Positions 1 to 5,497 of a stretch of DNA of 7,924 nt are shown here, piece by piece. The notes under the pieces are model-generated. The model had not been told where the DNA came from and made no database searches. It saw nothing but the letters and a program-made list of their open reading frames with translations. Source of the DNA: Lachnospiraceae bacterium Zagget3 (GTDB lineage Bacteria > Bacillota_A > Clostridia > Lachnospirales > Lachnospiraceae); NCBI GenBank assembly GCA_001941025.1, contig MSHE01000002.1:1-7924 (forward strand), written 5' to 3'. The position numbers and the translations under genes are program-made. Each line of letters starts with the position of its first letter. Positions within the stretch are counted from its first letter, which is position 1.

Positions 1-657
1 TGGTGACGACGGCTTCGCCCTTCGTAGCCTGGAGTAGCCAAAGCTGTTGACCAGCGCCTCGATGCGCTGGCCCGCCTTGCACATGGGGCAGCTGCGGGAG
101 TCGTAGCTGGCGTAATCCGGCAGGGTGCTGGGGTCGAAGATGGAGCTGACCGGGTAGCCCATATACTCATGGCAGGTGGAGAAGATGGCCGACAATCCGG
201 CCACCATGCCGCCGTAATACTGCACCGCCTCGATGGCAGCCTGCACGGTGTAGCCGGTTGAGATGGATGCCGCCAGAATCAGGACGTGTTTATCCCGCAC
301 CATGGGGGACAGGTTGTCCCGCAGGATGAGCTGGCTGCCGGAGGTGATCTCCGGGGTGATGACGTAAATGGTCTGATGGGCGTTCATGTTCCGGAAGCCG
401 TCCTGGGTCAGCTCGTCGGCGATGCAGGTGCCGATGACCTGGGTGCCGTCCAGACAGAGAACGGTGTCCACAATGGTGGTGGTCTGGTAGGTGCGCACCA
501 GTTCCTTCGCCACCTCCTTCGCCTCGGACAGGCGGGTCTTCTGGGTGGTGACGTCAATGTAGTAATTGATATGGCTGTGGCTGGTGGCGAAATGACCCTG
601 TGCCACGCGGAGGATCAGGCGGTTATTTTTGGTGGGAATCCGTATCATATGATTCAT
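1..657 (-). CDS. Orotate phosphoribosyltransferase-like protein, C-terminus beyond the window
   Basis: 219 codons are visible, open to the left edge with no stop. The protein resembles the Clostridial family usually annotated orotate phosphoribosyltransferase (orotate plus PRPP to OMP). Visible marks are an N-terminus MNHMIRIPTK, a segment GHFATSHSHINYYID at about 21-35, a PRPP-loop-like segment HVLILAASISTG at about 124-135, and a CPMC motif at 190-193 followed by GQRIEALVNSFGYS. In a classical type I PRTase the PRPP loop carries two acidic residues. Here that place reads AAS, as I recall for this subfamily, so true OPRT activity is uncertain. As I recall, relatives end just after GYSKL. Here the frame continues (RLRRAKPSSP and on), so the C-terminus may be extended or altered. 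The start is the ATG at 657, 10 nt from a CAGGAG ribosome site; the in-frame ATG at 648 lies too far from it. Family assignment is fairly sure, substrate is not. Confidence 0.75.
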   Translation of the reverse strand, partial: MNHMIRIPTKNNRLILRVAQGHFATSHSHINYYIDVTTQKTRLSEAKEVAKELVRTYQTTTIVDTVLCLDGTQVIGTCIADELTQDGFRNMNAHQTIYVITPEITSGSQLILRDNLSPMVRDKHVLILAASISTGYTVQAAIEAVQYYGGMVAGLSAIFSTCHEYMGYPVSSIFDPSTLPDYASYDSRSCPMCKAGQRIEALVNSFGYSRLRRAKPSSP

Positions 658-667
658 AGTCAATCCA

Positions 668-673
668 CTCCTG
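668..673 (-). promoter_or_regulatory. Ribosome binding site of the phosphoribosyltransferase-like gene
   Basis: CAGGAG on the minus strand, 10 nt before the ATG at 657 and 19 nt before the in-frame ATG at 648. This decides for the upstream start. Confidence 0.6.
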
Positions 674-769
674 TTTCTTGGGCCTCGGCATGGCGGGCCG
701 TGATGATGGTTGTATGAGGTGGGGGTCGGCGCGGTTCCGGGGACGGATTTGGCGGCGGAGCCCCGTGTC

Positions 770-787
770 ATGGTAGTATTCTACCAT
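770..787. promoter_or_regulatory. Perfect inverted repeat over the -10 box, possible operator
   Basis: ATGGTAG (770-776) and CTACCAT (781-787) are perfect 7-bp arms around a 4-nt centre. They cover the -10 hexamer and the expected start site of the leftward promoter, the classic position for a repressor site. The binding protein is unknown. Confidence 0.45.
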
Positions 788-806
788 AAAATACCGGAGG
801 GGGCAA
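778..806 (-). promoter_or_regulatory. Sigma-70 type promoter of the phosphoribosyltransferase-like gene
   Basis: On the minus strand TTGCCC (801-806) and TAGAAT (778-783) are separated by 17 bp. TGG directly before TAGAAT gives an extended -10. Transcription would start near 771, leaving a leader of about 115 nt before the ATG at 657. I see no clear attenuator in that leader. Confidence 0.65.
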
Positions 807-912
807 CAAAAATTTATGAGTTTTTTTGAATATTTTTGTAATTGAATTGCGGGAATGGGGCGCATCACCGCTTCGGATTCTTACTGTGCTTTTCTTCCTT
901 GGATAAGGATAG

Positions 913-1000
913 ATGAAGGAAATGGGTTTTTGCCCTCACGGCGAGGCTTGTTTCCTTAGGGAAGGAAGGATATAGGAACTACGTTTTGCCCTCCGGGCGG
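913..1000. repeat. Looser upstream part of the dispersed repeat
   Basis: The stretch from GAAGGAAA to CCTTAG (about 914-959) resembles 4104-4148 after clpC. Both read GAAGGAAA, then a GGG run, then TTGCC, a GC-rich segment and TTCTTAG or TTCCTTAG. AAGGAAA and TTTCCTT form 7-bp arms in this copy. A third related GC-rich segment, TTGCCCTCCGGGCGGGCTGG, sits at about 986-1004. The match is much weaker than in the 101-bp core that follows, and the later copy carries extra sequence between the two parts. Confidence 0.4.
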
Positions 1001-1006
1001 GCTGGA

Positions 1007-1107
1007 TTCCGCGTTCTAACCTTTCTGTTATCCTCCTCGGTCAGTGAGCCTTGCCAGCGTAGCTGGCTGCGGTTTTCGGCTAAAAATATGCCGCTGGCAT
1101 ATTTTCT
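1007..1107. repeat. Dispersed structured repeat, copy 1 (101-bp core)
   Basis: Aligned base by base with 4242-4342 without gaps; I count four differences (at 1021, 1025, 1032 and 1093). It holds two hairpins. GCCAGC/GCTGGC (1053-1067) has a 3-nt loop. AAAATATGCC/GGCATATTTT (1083-1105) also has a 3-nt loop. A weaker outer stem joins 1069-1080 to 1112-1124. The second hairpin is flanked by A and T runs and could end transcription on either strand. No coding sense is visible. It looks like an intergenic repeat family of the host genome. Confidence 0.85.
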
Positions 1108-1216
1108 GAACGCCGCAAACTCGCTCCGCCGAGAAAGGGGGGAAAGAGGGCGGCTCAGGGAGGAGCTCGGGGCTCTTCTGTTATCAAGGACTTTAAGGTA
1201 CTACCTATCTTTTTAA

Positions 1217-1289
1217 GTGGCTTCGCCAGCAAGCTGGCTCAGGATTTTGCTAAAAATATGCCCCCGGCATATTTTTTACGCAAAATCCT
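1217..1289. repeat. Dispersed structured repeat, diverged copy 3
   Basis: The same two hairpins recur in the same order as in the copies at 1007 and 4242. GCCAGC/GCTGGC lies at 1225-1238 with a shorter loop, and AAAATATGCC/GGCATATTTT at 1253-1275 with loop CCC. An outer stem AGGATTTTGC (1241-1250) pairs perfectly with GCAAAATCCT (1280-1289). Sequence outside the stems differs strongly from copy 1, while the arrangement is kept. Confidence 0.75.
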
Positions 1290-1345
1290 CCCTAAGAACC
1301 CTCCTCCTATCCCGCTGGGGCTTCGCGCTATCCAGTCCATAGGTG

Positions 1346-1363
1346 GTCTGTCAGGCAACAGAC
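1346..1363. repeat. Small inverted repeat
   Basis: GTCTGT and ACAGAC form a perfect 6-bp stem around a 6-nt loop, in the gene-free region before clpC. Function unknown. Confidence 0.4.
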
Positions 1364-1388
1364 GAAGTAACTTTTAACTGGTGAGACT

Positions 1389-1403
1389 GCCGCCGATGGC
1401 GGC
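1389..1403. repeat. GC-rich hairpin GCCGCC-GAT-GGCGGC
   Basis: Perfect 6-bp arms with a 3-nt loop, 8 bp before the larger hairpin at 1412. No T run follows, so it is not a typical terminator. Confidence 0.45.
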
Positions 1404-1411
1404 TGGCGGGG

Positions 1412-1454
1412 ATTGCCGCCCACGTTCCAGCCTTACGGCGGAACGGGCGGCAAT
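1412..1454. repeat. Large imperfect hairpin before clpC
   Basis: ATTGCCGCC (1412-1420) pairs with GGCGGCAAT (1446-1454). Inside it CGTTCC (1423-1428) pairs with GGAACG (1440-1445), with a 2-nt bulge at 1421-1422 and an 11-nt loop. TTTGTTG follows, so it could act as a weak terminator on the plus strand. It could equally be another intergenic repeat. Confidence 0.55.
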
Positions 1455-1601
1455 TTTGTTGCCCTTTGGTCGTGGAAATCTGACGGTACAACTGCGTTAT
1501 TCCCCTCAACCCAAGGCAGATTGTGTCCTAAGTTGATGGCATTTCCTTTCAGGGGACGGAGAGGTTACTCACAGCTTTTTCCCCATCTCCTTCCTTTCCC
1601 G

Positions 1602-1629
1602 TTTAAATCCGGAAAAACCGGCATAGAAT
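1602..1629 (+). promoter_or_regulatory. Possible clpC promoter
   Basis: TTTAAA (1602-1607) and TAGAAT (1624-1629) are spaced by 16 bp. Transcription would start near 1636, about 26 nt before the proposed start codon. The -35 is weak. I see no CtsR heptad pair upstream, so control by CtsR is not supported. Confidence 0.35.
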
Positions 1630-1642
1630 AGAGGAAACCTGT

Positions 1643-1651
1643 GAGGAAAGG
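1643..1651 (+). promoter_or_regulatory. Ribosome binding site before clpC, in conflict with the TTG start
   Basis: GAGGAAAGG lies directly before ATG 1652 (5 nt after GAGG) and 10 nt before TTG 1662. The spacing fits the ATG, whose frame stops at 1670-1672 after six codons. Either TTG is used, a short leader is translated, or one base differs from the true sequence. Confidence 0.5.
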
Positions 1652-1661
1652 ATGAGACCCT

Positions 1662-4091
1662 TTGAATTGTGATTTGACCTTCCGGGCCCAGGAGTCCCTG
1701 CGCCTGGCCCAGGCGGAGGCCGGGCGGCTGGGTCACGGCTATGTGGGCAGCGAGCATCTGCTGCTGGGACTGATGGAGGAGGGCCAGGGGGTGGCCGCCC
1801 GCACGCTGGCCGCCGCCGGGCTGAAGGAGGACACGGTGCGCACCCTGGTCTCCTCCTTTGTGGGGGTGGGGGCCTCCGGCAATCCCCCCTCCCAGGGGAT
1901 GACCCCCCGGCTGCGGCGCATTGTGGAGCTGGCCGCGGCGGAGTGCTGCCGCAGCGGCGCCCGCTATGTGGGCACCGGCCATCTGCTGGCGGGCATTTTA
2001 AAGGAGGGGGACGGGGCCGCCGCCCGGATTCTGGGGGGCAGCGGCATCGACCTCCACACCCTGTACCGGGAGGTGTACGCCTCCGCCGGGGACAACTCCT
2101 CCTTCCGGGACAGGAAGCCCAGAGAAGGGGATGCCGTCCGGGAGAGCCGCCTGCTGGAGCAGTTTTCCCGCGACCTGACCCGCATGGCGGAGACCGGCCA
2201 GCTGGACCCGGTGGCAGGCCGGGAGGCGGAGCTGGATCGGGTGATTCAAATCCTGTGCCGCCGGACGAAGAACAACCCCGTCCTCCTGGGGGAGCCCGGC
2301 GTGGGCAAGACCGCCATCGCCGAGGCCCTGGCCCAGCGCATCGCGGCGGGGACGGTGCCGGAGGGGCTGAAATCCAAACGGCTCATGTCCGTCGACCTGA
2401 CCAGCACTGTGGCCGGGACGAAGTACCGGGGGGAGTTTGAGGAGCGGGTGAAACGGCTCATCAAGGACGTGCAGCGGATGGGCAACGTCATCCTCTTCAT
2501 CGACGAGCTCCACACCATCGTGGGGGCGGGCAGCGCCGAGGGCAGCATCGACGCCGCCAACATCCTGAAACCTGCCCTGAGCCGGGGGGAGCTTCAGGTG
2601 CTGGGGGCCACCACCCATGAGGAATACCGGAAGTATATCCGCAAGGATGCCGCCCTGGAGCGCCGCTTCCAGCCGGTGACGGTGGAGCCGCCGGACGAGT
2701 CCACGGCCCTGTCCATTTTAAAGGCCCTGCGGCCCAAGTACGAGGCCCACCACCGGATGAACATCACCGACGAGGCCCTGACCGCCGCCGTCGCCCTGAG
2801 CCAGCGGTACCTGCCGGAGCGGTACCTGCCGGACAAGGCGGTGGACCTGATGGACGAAGCTGCCGCCCGGGCGAAAATCGCGGCGGAATCCCTGCCGCCG
2901 GAGCTGGCCGCCCTGGACCGGAAGCGGAAGGAGGCGGTGCAGGCCCTGGAGACCGCCATCCGGGAGCAGGACTTTGAAAAGGCCGCCCTCCTCCGGGACG
3001 TGGAGCAGAGCTTCCGCCGGGAGCTGGAGGAGGGCAAGGCCCGGTGGCGGCAGCGCTCCGGCCCCCGCCACGGCAATGTCACCGGGGAGCATATCGCCCA
3101 GGTGCTGTCCCTGTGGACGGGGGTGCCCGTCTCCGCCCTGACGGAGGACGAGACCCGGCGCCTCCTGACCCTGGAGGACACCCTCCACCGCCGGGTGGTG
3201 GGGCAGAGCAGCGCCGTCTCCGCCGTGGCCGCCGCCATCCGCCGGAGCCGCTCCGGGTTGAAGGAGGAAAACCGGCCCGTTGGCTCCTTCCTCTTCGCCG
3301 GGCCCTCCGGCGTGGGCAAGACGGAGCTGTGCCGGGCCCTGGCCCAGGCCCTGTTCGGCAGCGAGGACGCCCTGCTCCGGCTGGACATGAGCGAGTTTAT
3401 GGAGGCCCAGAGCGTGGCCCGTCTCATCGGCTCCCCGCCGGGGTATGTGGGCTACGAGGAAGGGGGCAGGCTCACCGAGGCCATCCGCAAGCGCCCCTAT
3501 CGGGTGGTGCTGTTTGACGAGCTGGAAAAGGCCCACGGCGAGGTGTGCAACCTGCTGCTCCAGCTGCTGGAGGACGGCATCCTCACCGACAGCCACGGCA
3601 ACCGGGCGGACTTCCGCAACGCGGTGATCGTCATGACCACCAACGCCGGGGCGGAGGCCCTGGCACAGAACACCCATCCCCTGGGCTTCGGGGGCGGCAC
3701 CCCCCAGGACGGGGAGCGGGCGGTCCACGCCGCCCTGCGGCAGCGGTTCCGGCCGGAGTTCCTGAACCGCATCGACGAGGTGATCTGCTTCCACAGCCTG
3801 ACAGAAGGGGAGATCCTGCAAATCGCCGGGCTGCTGGCGGAGCAGTGCGCCGGGCGGCTCCGGAGCCAGGGGGTCGCCCTGGCCCTGGAGCAGTCCGCCT
3901 TGGCCCTGGTGGCCCGGCAGGGCCACGACCCGGTGTACGGCGTCCGGCCCATGCGGCGGTATCTCCGCCAGAATCTGGAGAACCCGGCGTCAGAGCTGCT
4001 GCTGAGCCGCGCCCTGAACCGGGGGGATACCCTCCGGGTGACGGCGGAGGGGGAGGAGTTGGTGCTGACCCCCGAAGCGGGGGCATCCTGA
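1662..4091 (+). CDS. clpC: ATP-dependent Clp protease ATP-binding subunit ClpC
   Basis: 809 aa, normal length for ClpC, the cytoplasmic hexameric unfoldase that feeds proteins to ClpP. Order of parts: double Clp N-domain (about 5-140); AAA+ domain 1 with Walker A GEPGVGKT (210-217), pore loop KYRG (254-257), Walker B VILFIDE (276-282) and arginine finger region RRF (334-336); a short UVR-like middle segment around EQDFEKAALLRD (434-445); AAA+ domain 2 with Walker A GPSGVGKT (547-554), pore loop GYVG (594-597), Walker B VVLFDE (615-620) and sensor GVRPMRR (760-766). LGF at 674-676 sits where ClpC and ClpX carry the ClpP-docking loop, and the short middle domain argues against ClpB. The start shown is TTG. 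A better placed ATG at 1652, right after GAGGAAAGG, is out of frame by one base and reads MRPFEL then stop. Losing one T at 1661-1663 would give MRPLNCDLTF, so the true N-terminus is open. No clear terminator directly follows. Confidence 0.95.
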   Translation: MNCDLTFRAQESLRLAQAEAGRLGHGYVGSEHLLLGLMEEGQGVAARTLAAAGLKEDTVRTLVSSFVGVGASGNPPSQGMTPRLRRIVELAAAECCRSGARYVGTGHLLAGILKEGDGAAARILGGSGIDLHTLYREVYASAGDNSSFRDRKPREGDAVRESRLLEQFSRDLTRMAETGQLDPVAGREAELDRVIQILCRRTKNNPVLLGEPGVGKTAIAEALAQRIAAGTVPEGLKSKRLMSVDLTSTVAGTKYRGEFEERVKRLIKDVQRMGNVILFIDELHTIVGAGSAEGSIDAANILKPALSRGELQVLGATTHEEYRKYIRKDAALERRFQPVTVEPPDESTALSILKALRPKYEAHHRMNITDEALTAAVALSQRYLPERYLPDKAVDLMDEAAARAKIAAESLPPELAALDRKRKEAVQALETAIREQDFEKAALLRDVEQSFRRELEEGKARWRQRSGPRHGNVTGEHIAQVLSLWTGVPVSALTEDETRRLLTLEDTLHRRVVGQSSAVSAVAAAIRRSRSGLKEENRPVGSFLFAGPSGVGKTELCRALAQALFGSEDALLRLDMSEFMEAQSVARLIGSPPGYVGYEEGGRLTEAIRKRPYRVVLFDELEKAHGEVCNLLLQLLEDGILTDSHGNRADFRNAVIVMTTNAGAEALAQNTHPLGFGGGTPQDGERAVHAALRQRFRPEFLNRIDEVICFHSLTEGEILQIAGLLAEQCAGRLRSQGVALALEQSALALVARQGHDPVYGVRPMRRYLRQNLENPASELLLSRALNRGDTLRVTAEGEELVLTPEAGAS

Positions 4092-4103
4092 GAGAAGGAT
4101 GGT

Positions 4104-4241
4104 TGAAGGAAACAGGGGGTTGCCTTCCCGGCGGGCTGGCTTTCTTAGATAACGTTCGCTGTAGAGACTTTGCCCGGCCTTCGCCGTCAAGCGGCATTTC
4201 CGCTGCGCTCCCTACCCTTGCCAGGGAAGCGGGGGCCTGAG
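4104..4241. repeat. Looser upstream part of the dispersed repeat, after clpC
   Basis: 4104-4148 resembles 914-959 (see that entry), starting only 12 bp after the clpC stop. The following 4150-4241 has GC-rich hairpin-like pieces, such as AGCGG/CCGCT around 4189-4203, that are absent from the other copy. No gene or classic terminator is visible. Confidence 0.4.
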
Positions 4242-4342
4242 TTCCGCGTTCTAACTTTTATGTTATACTCCTCGGTCAGTGAGCCTTGCCAGCGTAGCTG
4301 GCTGCGGTTTTCGGCTAAAAATATGCCACTGGCATATTTTCT
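4242..4342. repeat. Dispersed structured repeat, copy 2, cut at its right end
   Basis: Same orientation as copy 1 at 1007-1107, with four differences in 101 positions. One difference is the middle of the second hairpin loop region (ACT instead of GCT), which leaves the stem intact. The match stops abruptly at 4342. Copy 1 goes on into an outer stem (1112-1124), while this copy continues into AT-richer accessory DNA. That makes 4342/4343 a likely insertion or recombination junction. Confidence 0.85.
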
Positions 4343-4390
4343 TGATGTATTGTATGAAGGGTACTTTTTAACAGTCCCGAAAATACATCA
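4343..4390. repeat. Inverted repeat at the left edge of the accessory region
   Basis: TGATGTATT (4343-4351) and AATACATCA (4382-4390) are perfect 9-bp arms 30 bp apart. They start exactly where the host repeat stops. They could be an element end, an operator or a leader structure; I cannot tell which. Confidence 0.45.
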
Positions 4391-4414
4391 TGACTGAGGC
4401 TCGTTTGTGACGAA

Positions 4415-4498
4415 ATGAACAGCAGTTATGAAGATTGGGGTGATAATCCCGGAATTATCGTAGCTACAAATCTTCGTCTTGAAAGGAGCCTAACATGA
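4415..4498 (+). CDS. Possible 27-aa leader peptide upstream of tnpV
   Basis: The frame starts MNSSYEDWGDNPGIIVATNL and ends RLERSLT. Its TGA overlaps the tnpV ATG as ATGA (4495-4498), the usual arrangement for translational coupling. The ribosome site of tnpV lies inside it. The open frame extends upstream to 4394 without another ATG, so it could instead be the tail of an older gene. No good ribosome site precedes ATG 4415, and I do not recognise the peptide. Confidence 0.3.
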   Translation: MNSSYEDWGDNPGIIVATNLRLERSLT

Positions 4499-4848
4499 AC
4501 ATCACTTACACAAAATGCGGGGACTATTATATCCCCAACATCGCACTCTCTGACACCACGCACTACCACATCGGCAAATATGGCAGGATGCGCCGGACAT
4601 TTCTCCAGGAGCACCGTCCCATTCAGTACAGTGAGCTGGTGCTGACGGAGAAGCTGTTTCCCCACCTGGCGGAGATCGACGAAGCCTGTCATCAACGGCT
4701 GGGCGTCATGATCCCGGCTATGGCTGAAAAGGAGGGCGTGACTGTCGCCCTGAAAAGAACCGATCAGATGGAATGGGTGCGTCGTATGAACAGCATCAAA
4801 GTCAGGGCTGAGGAGGTCATTTTGGCGGAGCTGGTCTATGCCGATTAA
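4495..4848 (+). CDS. tnpV: Transposon-encoded protein TnpV
   Basis: 117 aa, complete and of normal length for the TnpV family of Clostridial transposons and integrative elements. Family-like marks are the N-terminus ITYTKCGDYYIPNI, then HIGKYGRMRRTFLQEHR at about 24-40, and the C-terminal part DQMEWVRRMNSIKVRAEEVI followed by a short Leu/Tyr-rich tail. Its biochemical role is not known; the family is named for being carried on Tn4451-like elements. AGGAG at 4484-4488 is 6 nt before the ATG. It is the first clear gene to the right of the base-composition change and of the repeat break at 4342, which supports an inserted mobile element. I see no convincing promoter directly upstream; it may be read from a distant start or through the leader ORF. 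Confidence 0.85.
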   Translation: MNITYTKCGDYYIPNIALSDTTHYHIGKYGRMRRTFLQEHRPIQYSELVLTEKLFPHLAEIDEACHQRLGVMIPAMAEKEGVTVALKRTDQMEWVRRMNSIKVRAEEVILAELVYAD

Positions 4849-4875
4849 AAGAAAAGGCAGGTAGATATATGAGCA

Positions 4876-4969
4876 GTGGTAAATCCTGAAATGGAGATTT
4901 ACCACCGTATTTTATCCCTCTTGCCTGTATTCGATTGTGCTTTTTCAAGAGGTCGATTTGACCTCTTGA
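4876..4969. repeat. Two-hairpin module, copy 1 (A1-B1)
   Basis: A1: GTGGTAAATC (4876-4885) pairs perfectly with GATTTACCAC (4896-4905) around 10 nt. B1: TCAAGAGGTC (4945-4954) pairs perfectly with GACCTCTTGA (4960-4969) around GATTT. The pair recurs at 5024-5135. It starts 28 bp after the tnpV stop. A1 has no clean T run after it, so terminator function is uncertain. Confidence 0.75.
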
Positions 4970-5023
4970 TGTTGGCATTTATGGCAATCATTCTGCTATC
5001 AAAGGAGCGATTATCAACGCAGG

Positions 5024-5135
5024 GTGGTAAGTCTCCCCGAAGGGGATTTACCACTCTATACAATTTCCTGGTTCTATTGCTCCTGCTCATATTCAACCAT
5101 TGTCCTTGTAAGAGGTTAATTTGACCTCTTACAAG
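5024..5135. repeat. Two-hairpin module, copy 2 (A2-B2)
   Basis: A2 (5024-5054) keeps the outer arms GTGGTAA and TTACCAC of A1 but has a different inner stem, CCCC-GAA-GGGG. B2 shares AAGAGGT and ATTTGACCTCTT with B1 and has a longer stem, CTTGTAAGAGGT (5105-5116) with ACCTCTTACAAG (5124-5135). Order and spacing match copy 1, so this is a tandem duplication in which pairing is kept while sequence changed. Confidence 0.75.
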
Positions 5136-5362
5136 ATTCCTACTCAAACAAGCCCTGCAAATGGTGGTTTTGAGAAGGTTTTGCCACATAGCGAAAGTGC
5201 TTGCTGTGAACGCCCTCCGTTTCATTGTTCAGCGATTCTCTGTCCTGCGTTCCGGCTGCACTGTTTGGCAGGGAATCACACCCATCAAAACAAAAATGCT
5301 GAGATCAGCGAATCGGAACATCTGCCGTATGTAGAGGACATCGGCAACCGCCAATAAAATCA
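5136..5362. other. Gene-free stretch, nothing recognised
   Basis: An open frame on the plus strand covers 5121-5357 (78 codons, TTG start inside hairpin B2). It has no ribosome site and no protein resemblance that I can name. I treat it as non-coding, possibly a remnant. No RNA gene is visible. Confidence 0.4.
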
Positions 5363-5380
5363 CCTATATGCGGATATAGG
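5363..5380. repeat. Small hairpin CCTATAT/ATATAGG
   Basis: Perfect 7-bp arms (5363-5369 and 5374-5380) with a 4-nt loop, 5 bp before the long terminator-like hairpin. Confidence 0.45.
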
Positions 5381-5385
5381 ACATT

Positions 5386-5428
5386 ATAATCAGACCGCCC
5401 GTGCAATGTGAGGCGGTCTGATTATTTT
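5386..5428. terminator. Strong terminator-like hairpin
   Basis: ATAATCAGACCGCC (5386-5399) pairs perfectly over 14 bp with GGCGGTCTGATTAT (5412-5425) around a 12-nt loop, followed on the plus strand by TTT. On the minus strand the tail is less T-rich. It sits between rightward DNA on the left and the 3' end of the leftward gene at 5498, so it may serve both directions. Confidence 0.65.
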
Positions 5429-5446
5429 CGGTAGCGGCTACTGAAA
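5426..5446. repeat. TTTCGGTAGC palindrome, site 1
   Basis: TTTCGGTAGC, centre G, then GCTACTGAAA: a 21-bp palindrome with one mismatch pair. It lies between the stop of the gene at 5498 and the terminator hairpin. Other sites are at 6010-6030, 7219-7228, 7499-7508 and 7646-7666. Confidence 0.7.
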
Positions 5447-5497
5447 TCCAATTTTCCCAAATTGACTATGGCCGGAGGTGTATGGAACACCGGTATA

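Noticed and set aside
286..868. Plus-strand frame 286-717 and minus-strand frame 623-868
   Set aside because: The first is antisense to the phosphoribosyltransferase-like gene; the second spans its promoter and start. Neither has family likeness.
986..1216. Open frames at 986-1216 and 1413-1631
   Set aside because: They run through the dispersed repeat and other hairpins; the first would make almost the same peptide at 4170-4397 only because the repeat is copied.
1661..1679. TTTGACC near the clpC start as a CtsR operator
   Set aside because: CtsR sites need two such heptads 3 nt apart. The only neighbour, TTTGAAT, is 5 nt away and poor, and the position is inside the coding start.
1569..4240. 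Many long open frames on both strands over clpC
   Set aside because: They are by-products of the GC-rich clpC coding sequence; none has a ribosome site or a recognisable protein.
5121..5357. 78-aa frame on the plus strand
   Set aside because: TTG start lies inside hairpin B2, there is no ribosome site, and the product shows no recognisable family.
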